64,000 nt of DNA from Drosophila persimilis (Eukaryota > Arthropoda > Insecta > Diptera > Drosophilidae): NCBI RefSeq assembly GCF_003286085.1, contig NW_020825373.1:124001-188000 (forward strand), in the 5' to 3' direction. Positions within the stretch are counted from its first letter, which is position 1, and each line of letters starts with the position of its first letter. The position numbers and the translations under genes are program-made. Of this stretch, positions 37,151-48,700 are shown one piece after another. The notes below the pieces were generated by a model, which ran no database searches, was not told the DNA's origin, and saw nothing but the letters and a program-made list of their open reading frames with translations.

Positions 37151-38110
37151 CATAATTTTATCCGATTAAGGAATCAATTTTCTACTTGACTGGTTTGTTT
37201 TAAATACTTGATTTGTTTTCTTGCTACGGCAATTGCTGTTTATGCTCTTCAACTACAATATACCGTCTCGTATGATGAAAAACCGAACTTATCCCACTTA
37301 TGCCCTCTCTATTTAAATAGTTCAGCTAATTGAGGTAAATGGCGAAAACTATTAACGATTGTAAATTCTTCTTGTAGATCCATCCTATCCTTCCCTTTAA
37401 CTTGCAAAAAACTCCACGAACTCCACCTGAACTGCGCTAAAATGATTAAATTTTCATTATTTTCGGTGGAAAATTTAAATACCCCCTTGGCTTATAATAG
37501 GTTAATCGTTCTCCATCAAGGATTGGAAACCATATTGCTTAATTTTAATGTTCCGTCAAATATTATAAGCCATATAGAACATTAAGCCATGCCCACGTAA
37601 TTTTATCAGATTAATAAATTAATTTTCTACTTAACTGGCTTTTTTTTAATCTCTGCTTTTATTGTATTTATTGTAAAAAAAAGGTTTAAACGAAAAAGTT
37701 CAACAAAAAAAAGAGTCGTTATATTGCGTGTAAGACGTAGTATAGGCCTTTGTATACCCTATTTTGTTAAATTTATATGAAATTATAAATATTGATATGA
37801 AGATAAAACGTAACTAATAAAGACCTTTTCTCAAATTGACGTGTATATGATGAGTGTTTTGTATATATATCTCGATCCTGATACCTATTATTGGTCTCTG
37901 TAAGAGGACAAAAAACTGCAACATATCGTTGTGATATTTAAAACAGAGACTAAACTGTTTTTGCCTGGGATGACAAAAATGTTCTCAATTCTATAATATC
38001 CTTTCCTTGGAATCAATTTTCTACTTTAATGGTGAACTTTAAGTTCTAATCTTTATTAAATTATCAATAAAATAAGGTTTAAGCAAAAACGGTCAACAAC
38101 AATTATCACT

Positions 38111-40381
38111 AAATTAATGTTTACATGAAAAATGATTGACCCTGTTTTCAAAAAATTTATATTTTGGCAGTTCTACACGATTTCTACATGATTGGATAAG
38201 CAAAATATTAGAAAATACTATGAAAAGTATAAACTTGTTCATGGTGCTCGAGCTTGGTGTCTAAGCTGCCAGTATATATAATAGAATATAATAATAAATT
38301 TGGTGGTGATATTTAGTATTTAAAAAGTTTATATAATATGGATATTTATTACCAACGAATGCCCGCGACTTTTAATTCTACTTATCGATACATAAGTACT
38401 TAATCGGTACTACCGCGATTTATATTGTATATATCTTTCGATTATAGAATTGGATGTTCAACAACACTGTAAAATCGGTCTGGCAGCACTGGCCGCAATT
38501 TCATTGGCAATTTTAAATCTAACTGTAAGAAAATTCGAACTAGCCAAGTGGAACTTTGGTGTTTAAATGTTTGTTAATTATTGACAAGCCACTGTGTGTG
38601 GTTTTTCCAACCAGCCGTTATTATCGTAGACACACAAGGTATTGCATGCACATTTACATACTAAATAAGTGCACGAACTACTACTATGCCGTGAATGTAT
38701 GGTATGCAAGGAGAAGGAGAAAACAACCGACAGCAGCCTTCCAGGCCCAGAGCCATAGCTCGTGGAATGCGGCTTAGCAAGTTGGAAGCCGTTGCGACCA
38801 TTGATATCGTTTGCTTGTATCGTTTTTCTTTACCTGTGTATCAGTGCATGTGTGTGTGTGTGTAACAGAAGCTGTGTCTGTGTGCGCGTATCCATGTGCT
38901 GATCAGGTTTGTTGCACAGTGGGTCGCATTCGGGCAACGCAACTTCCTTGCCACGGTGTGGCACCCTATCCAGTGACAGCCTGATCTTTGTCCACTGTGG
39001 CAACGATTGGAATCCTCATTGGTATTGGTATTTTTGTGGTGTCTGTCTGCCGTTGGCTCGTACCCTTGCTCACCTGTACATTCACGTCTGTGTGCCCGCC
39101 CGTTCACTTGTTAACTGGTTGTGCGAATAGCTGGCATCGGCCCCCGGCGGCTAGAATCAACGGCTGATGCGACGCGGACTACGGCATGGACGACTAAGAG
39201 CCGCGACGGATAGTCGTAGTTGTCACTCGGTCGTCGGTTGTTGATGTTTTTCAAAAAATAACCATATCAATATACACATATAGTATGTACATATAATCTT
39301 CACATCGTTCACTTGTCGCCTGCACAACGGCCACGGCGGCTATGTTTCGTTTTGTTTGGTTAATCTGTGTTGACTGGAGACGCCTCCAGGCGGCAGCCTG
39401 AAAATTGATTTCACTCACATTCATTACCAATTATCGGTATGTTTCGGCAGTTTTTTGTTGTTTTTTTTTTATATGAGAATGGATATGACCGCCATGTAAA
39501 TGTCACAGGCCAAGAGCCGAAATTAACAAAAACCAAAAACAGAATACAGAGGTAAACTTGTTTTACAAACCTGCCAATTGCAATTCTCCATTCTCTGATC
39601 TTTTTTTGTCTTCTTTACTTTTTGGCCGAAAATTAATATAAATCTCGCGAGTGTGGTGTCTTTTTTTTCATTATTTTTGTGCTGTGGAAAGTTCTAAATT
39701 GTGATAAAATTGTGAAGAAACGAAAACCGTTTGCTCAGCGGAATAATCAGCTATATCGCTTCCGAGTAATTGAATGCAAAGTTCCATAGAATCGGTGCAG
39801 CTTTGTGGGAACCAGCCACATACATGGCTACTTTCTGTTGTGGTCGTTGTTGTTGTGATCTTTCTGCTGAAATGCAGAAGAACCGTTACAATTGTCCATT
39901 GCCGCAGCAGGGCAGCACTCTCGGCGTCTCGCTCCACCCCATTGAAGTTTCCATTTCGCTGCAAGCGTGAGAATATTTAGCTCTCTTCTGCTTTTGCTTT
40001 TTATTACAAGACTAAAGAACTAAGAACTTATCCGCCAACTAATTACTCAATATACCCACACTAATGCAGTTTTTGTACAACATTTATGGGAAAGTTTAAT
40101 AAGCATGCATATGTATGTATGTATGCATGTGAAAGTGCAGGGAATGGAAATGCAAAAGACAGATCACTACTGAATAGGTTTTCATACACGATTCGAATTC
40201 CATTGCAGATAGAAAAAGCGTTGCATCTTTTCGTCATTTGGAATCATCATTCACATATCTGCCCATCCATCCATCCATCCAATACACCTGTTTCGCTCAG
40301 AATGTGTAGCGCCGTTGAGTCGGAAGCAAACGTGGCGCCATCTAGCGAGCGTTGAACCGCATTTGAAGCCAATTACAGGAA
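38111..40381 (+). other. Upstream region of the four-pass membrane protein gene
   Basis: No coding gene is supported. The segment 38367-38391 (GCGACTTTTAATTCTACTTATCGAT) closely matches 4959-4983 in the same orientation. A convincing acceptor (CATTGCAG, ending 40208) suggests that 40209-40381 is the last part of a spliced 5' leader. Microsatellites are GT-rich at 38850-38885 and (CATC)n at 40262-40280. Confidence 0.4.
40332..40345 (-). promoter_or_regulatory. dCTCF-like motif near the start of the membrane protein gene
   Basis: GTGGCGCCATCTAG, whose reverse complement CTAGATGGCGCCAC matches the Drosophila CTCF core (AGATGGCGC) closely. It lies 37 bp before the ATG, in the presumed 5' UTR exon. 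Confidence 0.4.
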
Positions 40382-42247
40382 ATGCTGAAGCACGCCTCCA
40401 ATGCGAGCAGTGCCTCTGCCTCCGCCTCCGCATCTGCCACCGTCCCACTGCCCGTGCCACCGGTTACAGTGGCTTTGCCGCTCAATGGACAGCTGCTGCG
40501 CACCGCTTCAGCTTGTGCCAACAGTAGCACAAACAGCAGTAACAACAACAACAACAACAGCCACAACGGGAACGGAAGCAGTGGAAGCGGCAACAACACA
40601 CCCTCCGTTCCAGCAGGGGCAGCAACAGCCGCTGCAGGAGCAGGAGGAACAGCAGCAACCACCACCACCACGAATGGCCCTGTGTCAGCCACTGCTGCAG
40701 CTGGGGCAGGCTCGCCAACACCCGCAGCAGCTGCCTTGGCCAGCACGGCACGCAACATTCACCTGCGACCGCCCCAGCCACAGCCGCAGCAACAGCCCCT
40801 GAACATATCCGCTCTGAATGCATCCACCTGCAGCACCCTTCTCAATGGCGGGTGCCGAGTTTCAAATGCCGCCTCCAATCTTCTTAACATTGCCATGCCA
40901 ACGACCCCCACGCCACTGAAACCGCTGACGCCATTGACGCCCCTCACTCCCAATGGACACTGCAACAGCAATGGTAGCCTGCACCATCACACCTACACGA
41001 ACCAGCACATCCTGGCCAGCAGCCACCACCAGCAGCAGCAGCAGCAACAGACGCTGCCGCTGCCGGCACAGCCTCAGTTGTCCCACTCCCTGATGCAGCC
41101 ACAATCGCCACAGCAGCCGCAACATATCAGCCAACTTCAACAGCACAATTACAGCAACTGCAATAATCTGATGGGGAATCCGATCCTCCAGAAGCTGTCC
41201 AAGCCAGGACCATCGCCTCGCGAAGCCCTCACCAGTCTGGGTCTGCTGTGCTTGAGTGAGTGCACACAACACACACCATTCGGATTCTCGTCTACCATCT
41301 GACCATCTGATTTGTTTTCAGGTTCCCTGCTTCTGGCGCTGCTCTCGCTGATCTTCCTGCTGAAGATCTCGCCGAATGGGCGCGATGATGCCCTGTCCAG
41401 GGGCGTGAGCAGCGAGGACTTTATCATCGTTTACGACGTGACCCTGGCCTTGTGTGCCCTGTCGCTCTCCCTGAATCTCTGTTGCCTGCTGGTCTGCGCT
41501 ATTCAGTTCCTGTTCGCCGTTAAGCTGCGTTCGCCAGCCTTCGAGGGGCGCGACAACAAGTATCTGGAGAAATCGAGTGCCAGTCGCACGTGTGCGGTTA
41601 GCGGATTCTTCATCTCCATCCCGGTATTCCTCACCGGCATCATTCTCTACACCTTCAATCACTTCCACTCGACGCCCGCCATCATCACCAGCGTCCTCAT
41701 CGGCGTGGGTATCGTCTTTTGCGGCGGCGCCATGGTCCACAATGTGTTCGTCTGGCAAAAGGAGAAGACCATCAGCTATCGCAGTGCCCCGCTGCACGGG
41801 ACTCTTGTGGGATCTCTGCCACACAACATGTCGCTGCTATCGGCGGCCCAGCTGCCACTGCCATTGCCGCTTTCTCTTCCGCCAGTACAGTTCCATGCTG
41901 CCTCTCCGCCACCAGTGGCCCCGCCACCAATGCAGCTCTACCAGGGCCACCATGCCTGCATGTTGCAGCCCACCTCGGTGACACCTGTCTCGCCGAACCA
42001 CTCGCACGGTAGCTTCAATCCCCTGCTCTGCAACAACACCATGGGTGGCGGAGGTGGAGCCATCAATTCATCATTTCTTGTCCGCCCGGCCACGGCGACG
42101 CCCCCCACGCCGAAGCCCATAGGCGGGGGAGCCGGAAGCTGTCTGGTGGGTCGCGAGGCCAGCGGGTCAGTCAGTCCGGGCATCCCGCCCACGCTCGACA
42201 TGAGCAACATCACAATCTCCCTGCACGAGCTTTCCACGCTCGTCTAG
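40382..42247 (+). CDS. Four-pass membrane protein, possibly TMEM221-like
   Basis: Two exons, 40382-41255 and 41322-42247 (phase 1), give 599 residues. The first ~285 residues are disordered and rich in Ala, Ser, Asn, Gln, His and Thr-Pro, with no signal peptide. Four hydrophobic spans follow at about 285-310, 328-358, 380-402 and 408-436. A proline- and glycine-rich cytosolic-type tail follows, ending ISLHELSTLV. The exon junction falls inside the first span. The span pattern and the segment LNLCCLLVCAIQFLFAVKL recall vertebrate TMEM221; that is from memory and weak. The C-terminal STLV resembles a PDZ-binding end (S/T-x-hydrophobic). ATTAAA at 42502-42507 may be the polyadenylation signal. 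Function unknown. Confidence 0.8.
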
Positions 42248-43098
42248 ACGAGCACAGCATAGCGCACCTAGCCCACTGATTAATCAGTTTTAGACGTTAG
42301 CTAGTAGATACAGACATACTCGTAGACCTAGGCGTAGACGTAGACGAAATCCACCGTAAAACGTTGGTCTGCTGCTGCTGCCAATGTCCCCTTCTTGCCG
42401 ATTTTCAATCATAAGTTTCATAAGGACAACTGCTGTATATATCTGTACATATCTATCTATTTTAAGTATCGACTTGGAAGTAAATGTAGTTTTAATTTTA
42501 AATTAAAATTCTACTCAAAAATGTGTATTTTACATTGTGGTGGTAAACAAAAAATTAGCTGATAAAAAATTAAATTTTGGCGCGTAAAAATGAGCGATCC
42601 GGCAACACCCAAACGGGTATAGAGGGCGCCTTGTTCAAAAAGAGGGCGCGAGCGCTGGGATCATCGGCGATTCGGAGGTAGATCGCTATCGATATCGATA
42701 GCAAACGCGCGGCAGTGTAAGTTTAGTTTATCGGATACAAATATTGTATCACTGAATCAATCACTGAAAGTGTTGCCTCAGCATTCTCTCTCGCTCTGCA
42801 AACAATGGAAACAATACAAAACTATCAATATTGATATTGATAATGATTTTATACCCTATTAAGAATATCGATAGATAGATATGTACGTGTCCGCCATGTG
42901 GGGGAATTCTAACTGTTTATTGAACACTCGAGAAGCACGTCTGCCCATTTGGCAATTTGTGTCAATACAACTAAAAAAACAAAATTAAAGTAAAGCCCAT
43001 GTGGCGGCGTAACCATTCAATAATACAAGAGTCTCTAGTGTCTGCTACGTTGCTTGTGGTGTGTGTCACCTTCCTCCTCCTTCAGCGGTGCGTTACCT
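42248..43098. other. Convergent interval with candidate boundary element
   Basis: 3' flanks of the membrane protein gene (+) and Elys (-). A minus-strand AATAAA (42916-42921) is likely for Elys. Between the two 3' ends sits a cluster of promoter/insulator-type motifs (42621-42700) that ordinary 3' UTR sequence would not explain. Confidence 0.5.
42621..42700. promoter_or_regulatory. Candidate insulator: two dCTCF-like motifs and overlapping DRE/BEAF sites
   Basis: AGAGGGCGC occurs at 42621-42629 and 42641-42649, exactly 20 bp apart in the same orientation, matching the dCTCF core. Two overlapping TATCGATA palindromes (42687-42694 and 42693-42700) follow; these contain the CGATA words bound by BEAF-32 and DREF. 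Confidence 0.5.
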
Positions 43099-45730
43099 TC
43101 ACTTTTCGGATTCGCCATTGCCGTCGACCACAGGCTTTGATCTTAGGCGTTTCTTTAGGGGCACATTGGCCTCGCTGTTCACTAGACAAGAGAAAAATAA
43201 AGAAAATCAGGAATTAATGATCGGCCCGAAAGCAATGTGCCCTGAAATGTTACCCTGCTGCGGAGTTGGTGTGGCTGTTCGCGGGGCTGGCGACGATGCA
43301 GAATCCGACGAGGTTCGAATGCGACGAGGACGAAGCTCACGTCCAGTTGTCTGCGGGATGGGGGTGGTCGCAGGCGACTCCTGATCGCTCATCGCCAAGC
43401 TGGAGCGTCTGCTGGTGTTTCGAAGCCGCAGACGAGGCAATGATATAAGCGTGGAATCTTCGGGCAATTTCTCCTCGGCTCCGCTTGTCCGGAGCTGCTT
43501 TCCGAGCTTTCCGGACTTCACGGGTGGCTCACTGGCACCACGGCCACGCCGGGGTTCGGCTGTTTTTTTCGACTCCCCGGTCGCCTCCCTAATTGTGGAG
43601 GTGGATCGCTTGGTGCGCGCGGATGTGCGCAGAATCGGAGAACCAGAGACCAGGGATTTCTGCTCGTCGATCACCTCCAGCGGAATCTTGGGCTGTCCCA
43701 AGTTGCGGCGCTTTGGCATCGACAAAGGTGGTGTGGACACGGCTCGTTCGAAGCCGCCCGCAGAGCTCTTGGGCGGACCATCGTCACTGCGCAGGCGCAC
43801 TCTTCTCCCAGGGTTGGCCCGCGGGCGGAGGACATTTGAGGTAACTGGAGCCCGTTCGTCCTCATTGTCGGAGAAGGCCAACGTCAGACTTAGTTTGGAG
43901 TCGTCATGGTCTTCATGGGACGTCGTCTGTGGCTCATCTTCGGCTTGCAGCTGCTGCTCGTCATTTGATTCAGATTCCTTCTTCTCTTCGGGAACGTTCT
44001 GCTGGTCTTCATCGTTCTCATCCTCCTTCTTCTCTTCGGGAACGTTCTGCTGGGCTTCATCGTTCTCATCCTCCGACTCGACCTCACCGTCTACCTCCTC
44101 AATTTCGTGCAGCGTGGCGAGATGCATCTTCTTTTCTGGTGGTTCTGCTTCATCACTAGATGAGCATGAAGAACTACAACTAGAACTAGAACTGGATTGC
44201 GTCTGGGATGATCCAGATTGCGATGAGGTTGACGATTTCGAGTCCGTCTCTGATTTTGAGCTTGATCCCTCTTCTGATCCTGATCCTGATCCTGACCCTG
44301 ATCCTGAACCCGAGTCCGAGGCCGCTATGGAACTTGACTTCGATGGAGACTTATCCTCATTTTCAGCCTCATCTTCACTGCTGTCCAAAATGACGATTGA
44401 TGTGTCCGTAGCCGTAGCCCCAACTGAGAGGGAGGGACCGTCGCCAGGGCCGTTCTCCTTCTGGGTCTCATCTTTGAAGGCGAACAGCTCGGCACTGCTG
44501 GAGGGCGCCGATTGAGATGGGCGGGCCACATAGCCACCGACCCGGGTGCCGTCCAGGGCGATCACACAGTCGTCCTCATCATCCTCCTCCTCCTCCTCCA
44601 GGGAGCCCTTGGTAGTATCCAGATCATCCACGGTCTCGAGGCTATTGGCCCGGTACAGGGCACGCGGTGAGCCATCCCCGCCAGTGCCGCGCGTTGCCCG
44701 TGGACTCGAGTTCTGGGAAACATTTGTGTCGCTGGGCAGAAAGGAGGTGGGCGTGTGCGTGACCGAACGCGATGTGGTTATGGAGCCCGTCGACTCAATG
44801 ACAATCGAGTACATGCCATCGCCACCCTGGATGGTCTCCGGCAGGGTGCGGGGCGAGGACAGGTTCGACATTTCGCTGCTGAGGCTCAGGGAGGGCGAGG
44901 AGCTGCGCTCCTGCGGCGGATCATCGGAGCTGCCCATGTACGTTCGATTGTAGCTGCTGGGCCTCTCCTGCAGCTGTCCTTCCTCCTGGGCCTCCTGCAG
45001 ATACTCCTCCATCAGTTCCTCTTCCTTCTCCAGTTGCTCCGCCTCGACCTCCGTCAGAATCATTTCATCCTCGATCTCCGGCGAGAAAAGCGACCCCTCC
45101 TGCCGCTGCTCAGGTGTCGTCACATCATATGTGGACATGCCCAGAGTGGTGTCCAGCATTTGGACCTCTTTCTGCTCCTGCTCTTGCTCCTGCTCCTGCT
45201 CCTCTTCCTGTTCCTGCTCCTGCAAGTTAACTGATGGCGCATACCAGTCGGACCTGCCCCCCGATGCTGTTGTGTCTGGCTCCGTTTCGGGATCATCCAT
45301 CTCCACACATATGGTGGTACGCTCCGAGATCTTAACAGAGGTGGTGGCGGTGGCGGTTGCGGTGGCCGTACCTGAGGAAAATATCGACTGTGTTCCCATC
45401 TTTGAGGAGCAGACGGTGGGGGCAAACTCGTGGGATGCCGTTTCGGCCGTGAGGATGGAGGCAAAGCTCCCGAATCCGCTGCTGCTCTCGCTCTTTCCAG
45501 CCTGGATGAGCGAGCTGCGGGGCTGAGGCCCAGCAGGCGGAGCCATGGGGCGGGGAGACTTCTCGAGATGTTGCTCTGGAGCTGACATCGGTCTGACCAT
45601 CGAAGTATATGGTGAATTCAGGGGCGACATAAACTCATCCTCATCATCATCATCATCCGACTGGCTGTTGTCCGAGGCGAAGGGTAGGAAACCAGCTGGC
45701 GGCTCGATTTCGACAATGATCTCGTCAGTC

Positions 45731-45764
<34 letters not shown>

Positions 45765-48700
45765 GCTCCTCCTCTTGCTCCTCCTCTTGCTCCTCCTCTT
45801 GCTCCTCCTCTTGCTCCTCCTCTTGCTCCTCCTCATCTACCTTCTGAGGACTCAACGTACAGTCCACCTCCATGGCGTCGCTATCGTTAAAGCCATGGCA
45901 TTGCAATGGCATTGGCGGCATGAAACGAAACCGCTTTGGCTTAGCCGTGGCCACCGGTGGAGTACCGGCCCCTGCGTCGAGGACCGATCGCCGCTTTAGT
46001 ATGGTCACTGGCGGTGAAGTGGTCTTTTGCTGGAGCGGCGGCTGCTTCTTTGCCTGCAGGAACTTCGGCAGTTGGAGCAGCTCACTGGGCTTGGGTTGCT
46101 GATCATCATCGGTCTGGTCTTGATCCGATTTCGGATAGAACTTATTCCCAACAAAGTCGCAGACACCCTCCACGAACTGTTCGCTCAGCATACGGCGCCG
46201 CTTGGGTGGCCGCAGGTCCAACTGGGAGCCGCCGCCGCCGCCGCCGGCCTGCTCAGGTTCCTCCTGCTCGCGTACACGCTTCTTCACCGCCTGGTGGGGC
46301 ACGGGACGCAAAGTGCGACGGCGACGGGGCAGCTGGCTCAGGCCGTACATCGAGCTCCGCAGGAAGGGCACCTGGTGGCAGGGGATCGCCTTGCCCTTCG
46401 GCGATGAGTCCATGTTGTAGAGCGTGGCCCAGTGGGCGCCGAGGGCAGAGCTCTGAAAGACGCTGCCCTTCAGTCCCCTGAAGTTGTCTCTGGCCAGCTG
46501 ACTGCTGAAGGGCTCCGGATGGACGTTCTCGGCCGGCGCCACGTCCAGATTCTCGCGGATGCGGAAGTAGTCGCCGGCAAGGGTCTGGGAAACGGGGTTC
46601 ATCGTTGAGCGGTAGGCACAGATAATCGCTTGGCTGGAATCGTCGGCGATCTGCCGCTCGGCGGCCACCTCGTCCATAAGGGAGACCGCCTCAATGTACT
46701 TGGACTTATGCAGAAGCAGAATCAGCTGAACACTATCCGTCAGCGGGGTCTTGCACTCCCTGAGCAGCCGTAGGGCGAGCTCCTCCTCCGATTCGCGCAG
46801 GCACAGCTGGGCCAGAGCCTTGAACTGCCGGTCCTCGATGCATTGCCGGAAGAAGTACTCCAGTAGCGGCCGGCCCGTTACGTCGTCGTCATTGCGCCGG
46901 GCATAATCGAAGGCCTCGGGCATGTTCTTGCTGGCCAACAGGACCTTCAGGTGCGTCAGCGTGGAAAGCGGCCCCGGTGGCCGTCCCACCACGCTCATGG
47001 CCGCCGTGATGGCGCCCTTGGCCAGGAGAGTTTCCACCAGCAGCTCCACATGCCAGTTCTGATAGGTATTGTCCGAACACTTCGAACTCGACAGCAGTCT
47101 TATGCATTCCTGGATGGAATCAGATGGGAGATTCAAATTAAAATTTAAAAGAAATGCAACAAAACTAAATAAAGCAGTGACCAGCAGGGATCGTTGGGAT
47201 TCTATTTTTTTAAATATAAATATTTAATTCGGACTTTGAATATTATTCATACAAAATCCCACTAGTAACGCTTGTTTTTAAATTTTCTTAACACAAATTT
47301 AATTTAATACTTTTTGCATCCAAAACTCATTAAATTGTAGATTGTCGCTAAAACTGATTTAAAAATAATGAATAAACAAAAAAAAAATGTATTCAAATTA
47401 AAAAAAAAATGTTTGTAAATAAATTTTGTTTTATAAAAATTCTAAATACAAATTATTTAAAATTTTTAAATATAAAAATTCAAAATGTGAAACTAATTTT
47501 TATTTTTAATTTTAATCAATTTTTTTTTAATTTGTACCTTAAAAAATTTAATTTAATGTACCATTTTTAAAATTGATTTTAGATGTTTATTTTAAAAATT
47601 AAAAAAAACCGAAGTTTCTTTTTAATTTTTATAATAAATAATTTAAAATAAGAGGTATACAATTTATTTCCAAAAAAGTGTGCATTTTTAATTTTAAAAA
47701 AATTCAATTTAGTTTACCATTTTTCACAAATTTATTTTCGAAGTGTATTTCAAAAATTAAAAAAAAACGATTAATTTCCAACAAAATTTGCAATAAAAAT
47801 GTATCCTGTTCTAGGATAGCACTTGAATAAATAATGTAGCTCCCTTTTCATTGGCTTTGATCTTTTGTAAACTCATTTGCGATCTTTGGGTGACTGATTA
47901 GCTGACTTAAATGTTTGAATTGTTTGAAGAGAGAATCGAAACTTACCGAATGATCATCGTGATCCAGGGCCCAGAAGGACTTCACGCGCAACACGAGATT
48001 CTTTTTGAGACCGAATGAGGTGCTAAACCTGCTGCTGAGTTTCACTTTCGGCATATGGACATCCAGGTCGAGCAGCAAGTACAAAATGATCTCTTGCTTT
48101 TGATCCATATCGGTGTTCGGCGACAGCATCAAATTCATGATGGACTGCGTGTCTGGAGGGTACACCAGGGAAACGGGTACACCGCCGCTCTCTTGGGAAA
48201 TACGCCGCAACAGGCGATCGATGTAGAGACTACCACGCCTCGACGAGCCTCTTTCTGCGTAGTCGCGTCGCATCTGCACTAGGGCCGAATGCTGCTGCCC
48301 GCCATCCTCCTTCTGTTGAAGCTGCTGGCCTTCTGGCAGCAGGCCCCACCTAATGAAGTACAGTAGCACTTTCTGGTAGGCATGGACTGTGCGGAGCATC
48401 TGTCCATTGGTCTCGATTTCGCTGAGGAGCGAATGAGCCAGGCTGCGCTTGCCCAAACTCACGATGTACGACTGCAGGCTGTCCAGATTGCCCAACTGGC
48501 CGTTTAGCAACCTGAACTCCTTGCGCTCGCGCTCGTCCAGGGGATAGCCGCCGTAGTCAAAGATGCCCTGGCACAGCTCCGAGCAGCGCACTTTAATCTG
48601 TGCGGCGCGCTTCATTATCCAGTTGGTGAGGGTCGACAGGGAGAGTGTTGTGGGATCCCGCAGGTTGCGCAGGTAGCTGCCATCGATCCAGCTCTTTGCA

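Larger units (their letters stand above)
35180..38110 (-). mobile_element. Helitron/DINE-1-like degenerate repeat array, copy 2 (inverted)
   Basis: About 2.9 kb made of the same modules as 5.69-9.04 kb but in reverse orientation and in the mirrored order. For example, 35190-35700 mirrors 8560-9030, 35880-35930 mirrors 8330-8395, 35930-36130 mirrors 7530-7750, 37020-37200 mirrors 7260-7450, 37745-37850 mirrors 6830-6915 and 37960-38010 mirrors 6640-6690. It contains an internal tandem duplication (36.15-36.57 and 36.69-37.15). No transposase or long open frame is present. Confidence 0.65.

Noticed and set aside
38556..38777. 73-codon plus-strand frame beyond array 2
   Set aside because: It has ordinary composition with no similarity, splice support or start context. 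Short frames of this length are expected by chance.
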